Part shown: positions 18,590 to 27,266 of the stretch, piece after piece
How the letters are laid out: every line of letters begins with the position of its first letter
Numbering within the stretch: position 1 is the first letter of the stretch
NCBI GenBank assembly: GCA_963789175.1
Contig: CAWBJO010000009.1
Location: 372,001-436,000, forward strand
Reading direction: 5' to 3'
Length of the DNA: 64,000 nucleotides
Source of the DNA: CAWBJO01 sp963789175
GTDB lineage: Bacteria > Pseudomonadota > Alphaproteobacteria > Rhizobiales > Aestuariivirgaceae
Program-made: the position numbers and the translations under genes
Notes under the pieces: model-generated
Databases searched by the model: none
The model's input: only the letters and a program-made list of their open reading frames with translations
What the model was told of the DNA's origin: nothing

Positions 18590-18767
18590 TTTATGTATCC
18601 TCCCTATGCGCCCGCAGGTGAACTCGTGCGCGGAGCGAGCATATGCTATCGATTTCCCGGCGTCCATCATGCGGGTACCCGCGCCGGGCGCCGCCGATGC
18701 CGATTTGCATGGGAATCCGCTTCCGGCAGTTGCCGTAAGAGCAAGGTCGCCGCAGGGGAGGACCACG

Positions 18768-19823
18768 TTGCCACGCTTCCGAGTCGCGCTGAGCTCCGAC
18801 TTCCTCAATCCCGACGGCAGCCCAGCCTTTCCCGACTTCGACCTCGCGCCGCTCGCGGCCGACGACCGCATCGAGATCGGCTATGTCGACGCGGTCGACG
18901 ACGTCCTTCCGGCCTCGGCGCTCGAAAGCTACGACGCCCTCATCCTCTTCGCCTACCAGATGCGCAAGAAGAGCCTGCACCCGAACGGGCGGCTTGGCGT
19001 GGTAGCCCGGTTCGGCGTGGGCTTCGACTCGGTCGACGTGGAGAGCCTGGCGGCGGAAGGCGTGGCGACGGTGATCACGCCGGGTGGCGTCGCCCGCCCG
19101 GTCGCCGTCGGTATCCTCGCATTCGTCCTGGCGCTGACGGGAAAGCTGATGGTCAAGGATCGGCTGGCGCGGGCCGGGGCCTCCGGGTATGCGGATCGCT
19201 CGGGCCAGATCGGCGTCGGACTGACCGGCAAGACGCTGGGTAGCCTCGGGCTCGGTAACATCGGCGCCGAGATGGTCCGCATCATGCAGCCCCTCGGCCT
19301 CACATTCATCGCCCATGATCCCAACGTGGACGAAGCGGCGGCGCGGGCGCTCGGCGTTAGGCTAGTCGGACTCGAGGAGCTGTTCCGGGAAAGCGACTTC
19401 GTGACGGTCAACTGCCCGCTGTCGCCGGCGACGCGCGGCATCGTCAACGCCGAACGGCTGGCCCTGATGAAGCCGACGGCGTTCCTGATCAACACGGCGC
19501 GCGGCCCGATCGTCGACCAGCCTGCGCTGACGGCGGCATTGCAGGCTCGCCGCATCGCAGGCGCGGGCCTCGACGTGTTCAACCCCGAGCCGCCGAGCAG
19601 CGATGATCCCCTGCTCAAGCTCGACAACGTGGTGCTCGCCCCGCACGCCATCGCCATGACCGACGAGCTCTTCGCCCTGTGCGGCGCCCTCGACATCGAG
19701 GCGGTACTCGACGTGATGCACGGCCGTGAGCCCAAGGCGATCGTCGATCGCCGGGTGACGAACCATCCGGCATGGCAGAAGAGGCTCGCCGCGAACCGGG
19801 ACAAGTTCGGCGGCCGAAGCTGA
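18768..19823 (+). CDS. D-2-hydroxyacid dehydrogenase (NAD-dependent)
   Basis: A 351-residue D-isomer-specific 2-hydroxyacid dehydrogenase. NAD motif GLGNIGAEMVR, catalytic Arg in NTARGPIVDQP, Glu in GLDVFNPEPP and His in APHAIAMTDE are all present. A TTG start at 18768 is chosen because AGGGGAGG precedes it by about 6 bases and the encoded LPRFRVALSSDF fits the family N-terminus; the ATG at 18606 would extend into the upstream promoter of the binding-protein gene. It probably reduces a 2-oxo acid or oxidises a D-hydroxy acid made in the same catabolic block. Confidence 0.82.
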   Translation: MPRFRVALSSDFLNPDGSPAFPDFDLAPLAADDRIEIGYVDAVDDVLPASALESYDALILFAYQMRKKSLHPNGRLGVVARFGVGFDSVDVESLAAEGVATVITPGGVARPVAVGILAFVLALTGKLMVKDRLARAGASGYADRSGQIGVGLTGKTLGSLGLGNIGAEMVRIMQPLGLTFIAHDPNVDEAAARALGVRLVGLEELFRESDFVTVNCPLSPATRGIVNAERLALMKPTAFLINTARGPIVDQPALTAALQARRIAGAGLDVFNPEPPSSDDPLLKLDNVVLAPHAIAMTDELFALCGALDIEAVLDVMHGREPKAIVDRRVTNHPAWQKRLAANRDKFGGRS

Positions 19824-19826
19824 GCT

Positions 19827-20834
19827 TCACGGTCCGGAATAGGGCGAGGCGACGACCAGGCAGCAATTGCCGGGCCGCACGCGACCGGGCTGGCGGCGGC
19901 CATAGAGCAGCCCATCCACACCGTAGGTTAGGACGTCGGGAGTGCGTCCCGGGTCCCAGGTGCGGTGGATCCGCCCCGCCGGCTGCCCGGCGCGAACGGT
20001 CGTGCCATTTGCATGGCAGGGCTCGAAGATTCCGTCCTCGGTGGCATAAACGAAGCCGTCTCGCCTGAGCTCGTGGAGCGTGGCGCTCTTTCGTTGCGTC
20101 GACTCCGCCGGGGCGGGAAGAACGCCGAGATGCGCGAGAACGCTGCGGACGCCGCGGCGGCAAATCTCCAGCGCGGCAAGCGAGACGGTGCCGCCACCGC
20201 CCATTTCGGTTCCCATCGTGGCAAGGCCGGCGCGACAGGCGGCAGCCGTCGCCGTCCGGCTGTCGCCGTGATTGCCGATCACGACGACGATGGGGGCGCC
20301 GAACGCCTCGACCATCGCCACGTTGCGAAGATGATGGGCGCGATCCGCGACCGGTTCCAGCACCGCACTCGGCAGGATGTCGAGCGAGGAGCCGCCGGAA
20401 TGCAGATCGAGAAAAGCATCACCGCGCGGAAAGATCTCGCCGACGATGTAGTCGGCGATCTGCTCGGTGATCGAACCGGACGGATCGCCCGGGAACGTCC
20501 GGTTGAAGTTCAGTCCGTCGACCGGCGACGTCCGCAGGCCCGCCGTCACGGCGTGGACGTTGACGGCCGGCATGAGGATGAGACGGCCCTGGATCTGCGC
20601 GGCATCGACCTCGCGCATCAGGTCGCCGATGGCGATCGGCCCCTCATACTCGTCGCCGTGGTTGCCGCCTTCGATGATCACCGTCGGACCTTTGCCGTTG
20701 GCGATCACGGCGAGCGGCACGCGCGTCACGCCCCAGGCGTCGTCGTGCGGCGAGTGCGGAATCATGATGAAGCCGACCTGCTTTCCGGGCCGGTCGAGAT
20801 CGACCGTTGCGAAGGCGATGCGGTTCCTGGTCAT
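19827..20834 (-). CDS. Succinylglutamate desuccinylase/aspartoacylase-family deacylase
   Basis: A 335-residue zinc hydrolase of the AstE/AspA (M14-like) family. Zinc ligands are visible in EGGNHGDEYEG (His and Glu) and FLDLHSGGSS (His); the segment GLNFNRTFPGDP is the family's substrate-binding Asn-Arg region. Length and layout resemble N-acetyl-diaminobutyrate deacetylases (DoeB) of ectoine breakdown, but other N-acyl amino compounds fit too. The start at 20834 marks the beginning of homology; the frame stays open upstream. It is convergent with the hydroxyacid dehydrogenase, 3 bases away. Confidence 0.8.
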   Translation of the reverse strand: MTRNRIAFATVDLDRPGKQVGFIMIPHSPHDDAWGVTRVPLAVIANGKGPTVIIEGGNHGDEYEGPIAIGDLMREVDAAQIQGRLILMPAVNVHAVTAGLRTSPVDGLNFNRTFPGDPSGSITEQIADYIVGEIFPRGDAFLDLHSGGSSLDILPSAVLEPVADRAHHLRNVAMVEAFGAPIVVVIGNHGDSRTATAAACRAGLATMGTEMGGGGTVSLAALEICRRGVRSVLAHLGVLPAPAESTQRKSATLHELRRDGFVYATEDGIFEPCHANGTTVRAGQPAGRIHRTWDPGRTPDVLTYGVDGLLYGRRQPGRVRPGNCCLVVASPYSGP

Positions 20835-21005
20835 GGTCGCGGGTCTCGGGAGATGCAAGGGCGTGAAATCGCGGGGCTGGCGTTCAAAGCTATCTCCGGA
20901 TCGAAGCTTGCGCAATGCGGGTGACCGCGCGCCTTCTCGTGCATCGTCGACTTGCCTACGGTCGCCGGGTGGCGCACATATCGAAAGGCGTTGGGAGTGC
21001 AGATC

Positions 21006-21860
21006 ATGAGCGATACGAACCGGCACGATGCCTGGAAGGCGGGCGACAGCTACGACCGCTACATGGGTCGCTGGAGCCGCAAGGTCGCCCCGCTCTTCCT
21101 CGACTGGCTCGGCGCCGCGGACGGCCTCGACTGGCTGGAGGTCGGATGCGGAACCGGCGCGTTGACGGCGGCGATCCTCGCGCGGTGCACGCCGCGAAGC
21201 ATTGTCGCCATCGATCCGAGCGAAGGGTTCATCGCCCAGGCCCAGGTGAACGTCGAGGACGACCGCGCGACGTTCGCAGTTGGCGATGCCCAGGACGTGA
21301 GGGTCGCGGACTCGAGCCGCGACGTCGCGGCGAGCGGGCTCGTCCTCAACTTCGTTGCCGACCGGGGAAAAGCGCTTGCGGAAATGGCGCGGGTCCTCAG
21401 GCCGGGCGGAGAGCTCGGCTTCTACGTCTGGGACTATCCGGGCGGAGGTATCCAGTTCATGCGCGCCTTCTGGCAGGCGGCCACGGCGCTCGACGGCGGC
21501 GCGGAAACCCTCACCGAAGTCAGGCGGTTCCCCTTTTGCACGGCGGAGGCGTTGACGGACCTCGTCCGGCAGGTGGGGCTGAAACGCGTCGAGTTCGACC
21601 GCCTTCACGATTCCGACGCACTTCGAGAATTTCGCAGATTTCTGGGAACCCTTCACGCTCGGCGCCGGGCCTGCACCCGGTTACTGCCTGAGCCTCGATC
21701 CGGCAGCGCGGCAGCGGCTCAAGGAAAAGCTCGATGCGACGCTTCCGCGAAACAGCGACGGCTCCATTACTCTGGCGGCGCGGGCGTGGGGCATCAAAGC
21801 GACGGTCGGCTGACGTCCTCCGCCTGCGGACGAACCGGACGCAACGTTCATCTGTGGTGA
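21006..21860 (+). CDS. Class I SAM-dependent methyltransferase, frameshifted near its 3' end
   Basis: Methyltransferase with SAM motif LEVGCGTGALTAAILA near residue 42, DPSEGFIAQAQ, and VLRPGGELGFYVWDYPGG. Homology in this frame ends near 21605 (RVEFDRL). The expected C-terminus lies in another frame, reading FENFADFWEPFTLGAGPAPG and ending GIKATVG with a TGA at 21811-21813. The true product would be about 268 residues; the frame as given runs on to 21860 with unrelated residues. Start 21006 is the first ATG before homology. No specific substrate can be named. Confidence 0.72.
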   Translation: MSDTNRHDAWKAGDSYDRYMGRWSRKVAPLFLDWLGAADGLDWLEVGCGTGALTAAILARCTPRSIVAIDPSEGFIAQAQVNVEDDRATFAVGDAQDVRVADSSRDVAASGLVLNFVADRGKALAEMARVLRPGGELGFYVWDYPGGGIQFMRAFWQAATALDGGAETLTEVRRFPFCTAEALTDLVRQVGLKRVEFDRLHDSDALREFRRFLGTLHARRRACTRLLPEPRSGSAAAAQGKARCDASAKQRRLHYSGGAGVGHQSDGRLTSSACGRTGRNVHLW

Positions 21861-21956
21861 TTATGTGACAGCCGCGAATAGTGTACGGCCGTTAACTTTC
21901 TCGATGCTCGAATCAAGTAGTCAGGCTCGCATCAGGAATGACTCGTGCAGGGGATC

Positions 21957-22325
21957 ATGACCAAGACGGCACTCACTCTCAGCGCTTTCGCCGCGGCTCT
22001 CTATCTCACCGTTCCGGCATGGGCTGCCGACTATGCGGCTCCGGCTTCGGGGTGCGCAATTTCCGAAACCAACCTGAAGGTTGAAGCGGCCGGCGGCGCC
22101 GTCGATCTCGGCGACGACTTCGACAGCGAAGGCGCGGTGCGTGGCATCGGATCCCTGTCGTTGCCGCTCGGATGCATGTTCGGCGCGCAGTTCGATGCAG
22201 GCGCCGCGCATTTCGACGGCACGACCTTCGCCGGCATCGGCGGCCACCTCTTCATGCGCGACCGACCAGCCACCTTCTCGGCATCGCCGCCTCATATGCC
22301 GACGGCGAGGACATGCCGGGCGTGT
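21957..22325 (+). pseudogene. Outer-membrane beta-barrel protein, truncated and frameshifted
   Basis: Starts with a signal peptide (MTKTALTLSAFAAALYLTVP-AWA) and then alternating strands such as NLKVEAAGGAVDLG, GSLSLPLGCMFGAQFDAG and FAGIGGHLFMRD, typical of a small alphaproteobacterial barrel. The next strands (SHLLGIAASYADGED) are in another frame after a shift near 22265. Homology stops near 22310-22330, where an inverted fragment of an unrelated gene begins. The barrel's second half is missing. Confidence 0.6.
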
Positions 22326-22734
22326 GGTCGGACGAGGCTGCGGCGCCAATCGGGGTGGAACGACTCGAAGAAACGAATTGTCGCAAGCCCTACCATGCGG
22401 TCGCAGAGATCCGTGCGCCGGATTTCGATGGGCTCGCCCGAGGACCCGGACGTCCAGTGCGGACTTACCGCTCCATGCCAATCCGGCACGGCGTCGCTGA
22501 AGAACGCTTCGACGCCATGAGTCCTGAGATCGGCTTTTGTCGTGACGTCCTTTCCGGGCCGATGGGCACGATAGAACGGCGTCGTCGCGGCGGCGTGGTC
22601 GCGAGCGCGGCCCTCCAACGCGAAGGTCAGCTCGGCCAGCTCCGCGTCCGGTGAGCCATTGGCTCTTCTGAAGATTCCGGTAGACCTCTTCCGCCGACAT
22701 CCCGCGGAAGCTTAAGGGAATCGCGAAGCGACAT
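22300..22734 (-). pseudogene. N-terminal fragment of a PaaK/CapK-like acyl-adenylate ligase family protein
   Basis: On the minus strand, MSAEEVYRNLQKSQW (from 22700) and, after a frame change near 22640, AELAELTFALEGRARDHAA, TTPFYRAHRPGKDV and the adenylate-forming P-loop HWTSGSSGEPIEI can be read. This matches the first 130 or so residues of phenylacetate-CoA ligase-like/CapK proteins. The remaining 300 residues are missing because the sequence joins the porin fragment. Remains of the start region may reach ATG at 22734. Confidence 0.6.
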
Positions 22735-22933
22735 CAACGCGGGACGCCGCCTCGACGAACCAACGCTGGCTCACCATCGCCGTTCGGCGTAAGCTCCGGC
22801 CGCTCTGACGATACCCGACTGCCGAGGCTCTCAAGCGCCTCCTCAACCAACGCATTCAGCGCCTCGTACAAGTGCCTCGCAGCAGTGGATTTCCGGCCGG
22901 CGTCACGACGGCGCTCACGGTGGGAGGAACCTC

Positions 22934-23509
22934 ATGAAGACGCGCATTCCGTTCGTGCCTTTCGCCCTGCTCATCGCTGCCGGTTTGGGCACCAGCGATG
23001 CAAAGGCCTGCGACGCCTGCGGGCAGGAAGTGAAGCTGTCGCCAGTCACTCTCGATGGCACAAAACCCGTCTTCGGAGAGTCGAGGACGTCGTCGGCCGA
23101 ACCGGCCAGCTCGTTTCGTGGCTTGATGCTCGGCATCACACGGAGGGAAGCCGAGTCTGCCCTCCAGGCCGCTGGTTTCAGCCTCAGGGGCATCGTGCCG
23201 GACGATCCGAACATGGACATCTGCGACGGGACCAACTCCGTCGGCTCGGTCCGCTTCGATGCAGCGTGGCGCGTCAAGAAGCTCGCGCTCAGGCCGGGCT
23301 ATTTCGCGGCCGGCGATGCGGCCTTGCGGGAGTTCGCGGACCAGGTGTTCGCGCACTACAACGTGGCCGCGCCGAAGCTCGATGACGACACGTGCTTCCC
23401 GGGGCTCACCTGCTTCAAGGGCCTGTCGGCGGCTGGTGAGCGGTTCATCCTTTTCAGCATCACGCGCGACGTCCAGCTGCACGTCGTGTCGGGGCCCGAC
23501 GAGGATTGA
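22934..23509 (+). CDS. Secreted hypothetical protein
   Basis: A 191-residue protein with a signal peptide (MKTRIPFVPFALLIAAGLGT, cleavage near DAKA). It has a Cys pair straight after (CDACGQ) and later cysteines in MDICDG and TCFPGLTCF, so disulfides are likely. The middle part (LMLGITRREAESALQAAGF) resembles a general fold of secreted proteins in which a short strand-helix unit repeats, but I cannot assign a family. Start follows GGGAGGAACCTC. No operon partner is evident. Confidence 0.65.
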   Translation: MKTRIPFVPFALLIAAGLGTSDAKACDACGQEVKLSPVTLDGTKPVFGESRTSSAEPASSFRGLMLGITRREAESALQAAGFSLRGIVPDDPNMDICDGTNSVGSVRFDAAWRVKKLALRPGYFAAGDAALREFADQVFAHYNVAAPKLDDDTCFPGLTCFKGLSAAGERFILFSITRDVQLHVVSGPDED

Positions 23510-23692
23510 GCGGCGCAGGCCGGCTCGACTAGAAGATGGAACGGCAGTGCGGGCTCTCGATCGCGGGCCCGCCAGCGGGCGGTTGGCCTCTCCCGTCAAC
23601 TATGCCACAGTCGGTCCGGCAGGGGAGCCGGCACCTATGGCTGTCGATGCTTCACAACAAACAAGCCCCAAACAGGGACGGGAGGAAACCTT

Positions 23693-24283
23693 ATGCGCAT
23701 CATGAATTTCCTGAAGACTTCCATCGTGCTCGCGATGTCTCTCCTCGGTCTTGCAGCGATCGGCGCTGCGCAGGCCCAGGAGGTCGACAAGGCCGAACTC
23801 GACAAAATCCGCGAAGCGCTCATGAAGTACAAGGATCCCTACGTCGCGGTCAAAGACCTCTACCTGTCCACGGTCGGCTGCGTGCACTATGACGGGATGA
23901 AGATGGAAGGGCACATGGAATACCCGAAGGGCGGCATGGGCGTCCACTTCGTCAACCTGACCATCACGCAACTCGATCCTCTGCGTCCGAACGTGCTCAT
24001 CTACGAACCGGTCGGCGGCAAGCTCGAGCTCGTCGCAGTCGAGTGGCTGGTGCCGCTGCCGGCGGCCAAAGAGCGTCCGAGCCTGCTCGGCCAGGAGTTC
24101 CAAGGACCGATGGAGGGCCACGAGCCCCTGATCCCGCAAGGCTTCCATCACTACGACCTGCATGCGTGGCTCTTCAAAGACAATCCGAACGGCATGTTCA
24201 GCCCGACGAACCCCAACATCACCTGCGAGGGATACCCCTACTCGCTGGCCGAGCACCCGACGAAGATCGTGCCGGCGCAATAG
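23693..24283 (+). CDS. Secreted hypothetical protein
   Basis: A 196-residue protein with a signal peptide (MNFLKTSIVLAMSLLGLAA...AQAQ). The mature part is acidic and His/Tyr/Pro-rich, with GCVHYDGMKMEGHMEYPKGG and PQGFHHYDLHAWLFKDNPNG. This is the pattern of small periplasmic proteins annotated only as conserved hypothetical. Two cysteines may form a disulfide. A strong GGGAGGAAA site precedes ATG 23693. The DMT transporter gene follows 31 bases later but need not be linked in function. Confidence 0.68.
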   Translation: MRIMNFLKTSIVLAMSLLGLAAIGAAQAQEVDKAELDKIREALMKYKDPYVAVKDLYLSTVGCVHYDGMKMEGHMEYPKGGMGVHFVNLTITQLDPLRPNVLIYEPVGGKLELVAVEWLVPLPAAKERPSLLGQEFQGPMEGHEPLIPQGFHHYDLHAWLFKDNPNGMFSPTNPNITCEGYPYSLAEHPTKIVPAQ

Positions 24284-24314
24284 AGCGCCGACCGGACAGA
24301 GACACCTGGCGTCG

Positions 24315-25223
24315 ATGGACTTCCGTTCGGCCGTCCGCAGATTGCCGGACTCGGCGCCAGGTCTTCTCCTCGTCACCGGAGCCCTGCTCGGCGCGATCCC
24401 GCCGCTCGGCAAGCTTGCGACGCAAGCCGGCATTCCGCCGACCACCTGGTCGTTCGTCATATCCTTCGGGGCGGGAACGATCCTCCTCGCCGTACTGCTG
24501 TGGCGCGATGGCGCCATCCGCCCGACTGTCGCGAAACTGCGCTACTTCGCCATCACGGCGACGGTCTCGTATGCCATTCCCAACGTGCTGATGTTCTCGG
24601 TCATCCCGCATCTCGGAGCGGGCTATTCAAGCATCATGTTCACCCTGTCGCCGATCCTCACCGTCGGGCTCTCGATCCTGCTCGGCGTGCGGCGCCCGAA
24701 TGCGCTCGGCATCCTCGGCATCGTCGTAGGGTTCATCGGAGCCGTCATCGTCGCCTCGACGCGCGGCCAGGCGGGACAGCCGGCCGACGTGATCTGGGTG
24801 GGGTTCGGACTCCTCATTCCCGTGAGCCTGGCGGCGGGCAACATCTATCGAACATCGTCGTGGCCGGCCGGCACGTCGCCGCTCGAGCTTGCCGCCGGCA
24901 GCCATCTCGCCGCGGCGGCTCTCCTTCTCGTTGCCATCTTCGCCGTGAGCGAGGCCGACGATCTCGGACGCCTCAGCGAGATTCCACTCCTGGTCGCGCT
25001 GCAGGTGGCGGTGGCGACGGCGATGTTCGCCTTCTTCTTTCGGCTGCAGCTCGTCGGAGGTCCCGTCTATCTGAGCCAGATCGGCTATGTCGGGGCAGCG
25101 GTGGGCCTTCTCGTCGGGATCGGCCTCCTCGGCGAGCGCTATGCGCTTGCGACCTGGATCGGCGCGATCCTCATTGCCGCCGGCGTCATCATCACGACCA
25201 CGGCGCGCCAGGAGAGCGATTGA
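24315..25223 (+). CDS. EamA/DMT-family transporter
   Basis: A 302-residue inner-membrane protein with about ten hydrophobic segments in two repeated EamA halves, for example APGLLLVTGALLGAIPPLGK and LGAGYSSIMFTLSPILTVGL, and later GGPVYLSQIGYVGAAVGLL. Members usually export metabolites or amino acids; the substrate is not evident. ATG 24315 is chosen as the start of homology; the frame stays open upstream within the preceding gene. Confidence 0.82.
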   Translation: MDFRSAVRRLPDSAPGLLLVTGALLGAIPPLGKLATQAGIPPTTWSFVISFGAGTILLAVLLWRDGAIRPTVAKLRYFAITATVSYAIPNVLMFSVIPHLGAGYSSIMFTLSPILTVGLSILLGVRRPNALGILGIVVGFIGAVIVASTRGQAGQPADVIWVGFGLLIPVSLAAGNIYRTSSWPAGTSPLELAAGSHLAAAALLLVAIFAVSEADDLGRLSEIPLLVALQVAVATAMFAFFFRLQLVGGPVYLSQIGYVGAAVGLLVGIGLLGERYALATWIGAILIAAGVIITTTARQESD

Positions 25224-25325
25224 AAATATCGACGGTCTTTCCGAAGGTTCCAAAGATCGGCTAAGACGCCGGTCGAAGCATCTGAGCCGGGCGGCCCGCC
25301 CCGGACTCCAAGGGAGGGGAAGGCA

Positions 25326-25952
25326 ATGATCCTGATCGGTCAATACGACTCACCGTTCGTGCGGCGGGTGGGCATCGCGCTCACCCTCTACGGCCTTCCA
25401 TTCCGGCACGAAACCTGGTCGGCCTTCGGGGACTCGGCAAAACTCCAGGAGGTGAACCCGCTGATGCGGGTGCCGACACTGGTTCTCGACGACGGCACCG
25501 TCCTCGTCGATAGCCATTGCATGCTCGACTATCTCGACAGCCTCGTTCCGGAAGAGAAGGTCATGTTTCCCCGCCGCGAACCGGCCCGCCATCAGGCGCT
25601 GCGCATCGCGACGCTGGCGACCGGCCTCGGCGACAAGGCGGTCAGCCTATTCTACGAAAAGCGACTCCATAAGGAAGTTTCGCAGGTGTGGGCGGATCGC
25701 TGCCGGTCTCAGATGTTCGCGGCGCTTGCGGTCCTCGAGACGGAGCGCGGCAAGGGCACCGGCGACTACTGGTTCGACGCGCGAATCGGCCATGCCGACG
25801 TGGCGGTGGCCACGATCCTGCGCTTCATTGGCGAGGCGCATCCGGGCCTCGTCGCCATGGCCGACTACCCGCGCCTGCGGAAACACGCGGCATTCCTCGA
25901 AGACCTGCCCGCCTTCAAGACGATCAGCCAGGCCTTCGTCCCGCCGGCGTAA
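25326..25952 (+). CDS. Glutathione S-transferase family protein
   Basis: A 208-residue GST. The thioredoxin-like N-terminal domain starts MILIGQYDSPFVRRVGIAL and has the glutathione-binding region MRVPTLVLDDGTVLVDSHCM (cis-Pro and the SxxI-like pair). The helical C-terminal domain includes GHADVAVATILRF. The usual Ser/Cys at the SPxxRR position is present. GGGAGGGGAAGGC precedes the ATG. Substrate is unknown. Confidence 0.85.
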   Translation: MILIGQYDSPFVRRVGIALTLYGLPFRHETWSAFGDSAKLQEVNPLMRVPTLVLDDGTVLVDSHCMLDYLDSLVPEEKVMFPRREPARHQALRIATLATGLGDKAVSLFYEKRLHKEVSQVWADRCRSQMFAALAVLETERGKGTGDYWFDARIGHADVAVATILRFIGEAHPGLVAMADYPRLRKHAAFLEDLPAFKTISQAFVPPA

Positions 25953-26097
25953 GGGGAGAAAATCCCCGGCCGAACAGGGCTTTGGCCCGATGGTGGAGCA
26001 TTGCCCCCTCAAAAAACTGCGCCATACGCGGTCTTGCCACATTCTTGCGTCATCTCGCGGATATGAGAGACGCAGAGTGGAGGGGTGAGTAACCGAC

Positions 26098-26847
26098 ATG
26101 CGGAGGCGTACGTTCCTGGCGCTCGGCGCCGCGAGCCTGCTCCTATCGGCCGGCCGGGCGCTTGCAGTGACCGACCCGTTCCCGGGCCAATCCGAGGCGG
26201 AAGACCGCGACAATTTCCCGATCTCGCGCGACGAGTACATACTCGTGAAGCCCCAATACCGCCCGCAGATCGTGTCCTATTCCAACCGCGAGCGACCGGG
26301 CACGATCATCATCGACACGCGCCGGCGCTACCTCTACCGGATTCTGAACGCGAGGCAGGCAAAGCGCTATGGCGTCGGGGTCGGCCGCCGCGGCTTCGAG
26401 TGGGCCGGCACGGCGATGATCGGGCGCAAGGCCAAATGGCCGACCTGGAATCCCCCCAAGGAGATGATGGAGCGGGACCTCGAGGCGGCGAAATGGCCGA
26501 ACGGCATGCCGGGAGGGCCGAAAAACCCGCTCGGCGCCCGGGCACTCTATCTCTACCAGGACGGCACCGACACGCTCTACCGGATTCACGGGACGCGGGA
26601 ACCGAAGACCATCGGGCGTGCGGTTTCCTCGGGCTGCATCCGAATGCTCAACGCGGATGTGAGCGATCTCTTCGAAGCCACTGACGTCGGTACGAAAGTC
26701 GTCGTCGTCGGTCCGAGCCGCCCGATGCTCGTGAAGTCGGATGCGTGGGCCAAGCCGCTGGTCGAGCAGCCGAAGGCCTACTGGAAGCAGTTCAAGCGCG
26801 AGTTCAAGGATCTCCTCAACCAGATCGACCGCGACCTGCGCCGCTAG
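26098..26847 (+). CDS. L,D-transpeptidase (YkuD domain)
   Basis: A 249-residue secreted enzyme that makes 3-3 cross-links in peptidoglycan or attaches proteins to it. A Tat/Sec-like signal (MRRRTFLALGAASLLLSAGR) precedes the YkuD domain. Catalytic residues are visible as His164 in YRIHGTREP and Cys180 in SSGCIRML. The C-terminal tail is basic. It matches the many paralogous alphaproteobacterial YkuD proteins. It stands alone; the next gene is convergent. Confidence 0.88.
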   Translation: MRRRTFLALGAASLLLSAGRALAVTDPFPGQSEAEDRDNFPISRDEYILVKPQYRPQIVSYSNRERPGTIIIDTRRRYLYRILNARQAKRYGVGVGRRGFEWAGTAMIGRKAKWPTWNPPKEMMERDLEAAKWPNGMPGGPKNPLGARALYLYQDGTDTLYRIHGTREPKTIGRAVSSGCIRMLNADVSDLFEATDVGTKVVVVGPSRPMLVKSDAWAKPLVEQPKAYWKQFKREFKDLLNQIDRDLRR

Positions 26848-26856
26848 CCGACCGCC

Positions 26857-27246
26857 TCAAGGCTGGCGGCCGAGCCAGGCGCGCAGCTGCTCGATCTCCT
26901 TGGCCTGGGACGAGACGACGGCCTCGGCCAGGTCCCTGATCTCGGGATCGACGTTCGGCTCCTTAAGCAATGCCTGCGCCATGTCGATGGCGCTCTGGTG
27001 ATGGGGTATCATCATCAGGGCGAAGTCGCGGGTCGGGTCGCCCGTCATCTCCGTCGCGGCCATGGCGCGGTTCATGCGGGCCATCGCCTCCATGTACGCC
27101 TGGTCGGCAGGGGACGCCGAGGCACCCTCCCGCATCTTCATCGGCATGCCGCCGGAATGGTCCATGCCGTCGGTTTGAGCGGCAGCGGCTCCTGCGAGCA
27201 TTCCCAGGATGAGGAGCATCGGTGCAATCGTCAACGGAGTCTTCAT
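26857..27246 (-). CDS. DUF305 periplasmic copper-island protein
   Basis: A 129-residue protein with a signal peptide (MKTPLTIAPMLLILGMLAGA) and a Met/His-rich region (DGMDHSGGMPMKM). The DUF305 motif follows (DFALMMIPHHQSAIDMAQAL). Members are often periplasmic copper-binding proteins (CopM-like). It lies 20 bases downstream of the copper ATPase on the same strand, after GGAGATGG, so it should be induced with it by CueR. Confidence 0.83.
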   Translation of the reverse strand: MKTPLTIAPMLLILGMLAGAAAAQTDGMDHSGGMPMKMREGASASPADQAYMEAMARMNRAMAATEMTGDPTRDFALMMIPHHQSAIDMAQALLKEPNVDPEIRDLAEAVVSSQAKEIEQLRAWLGRQP

Positions 27247-27266
27247 GGTTCCATCTCCTTTTCGAG

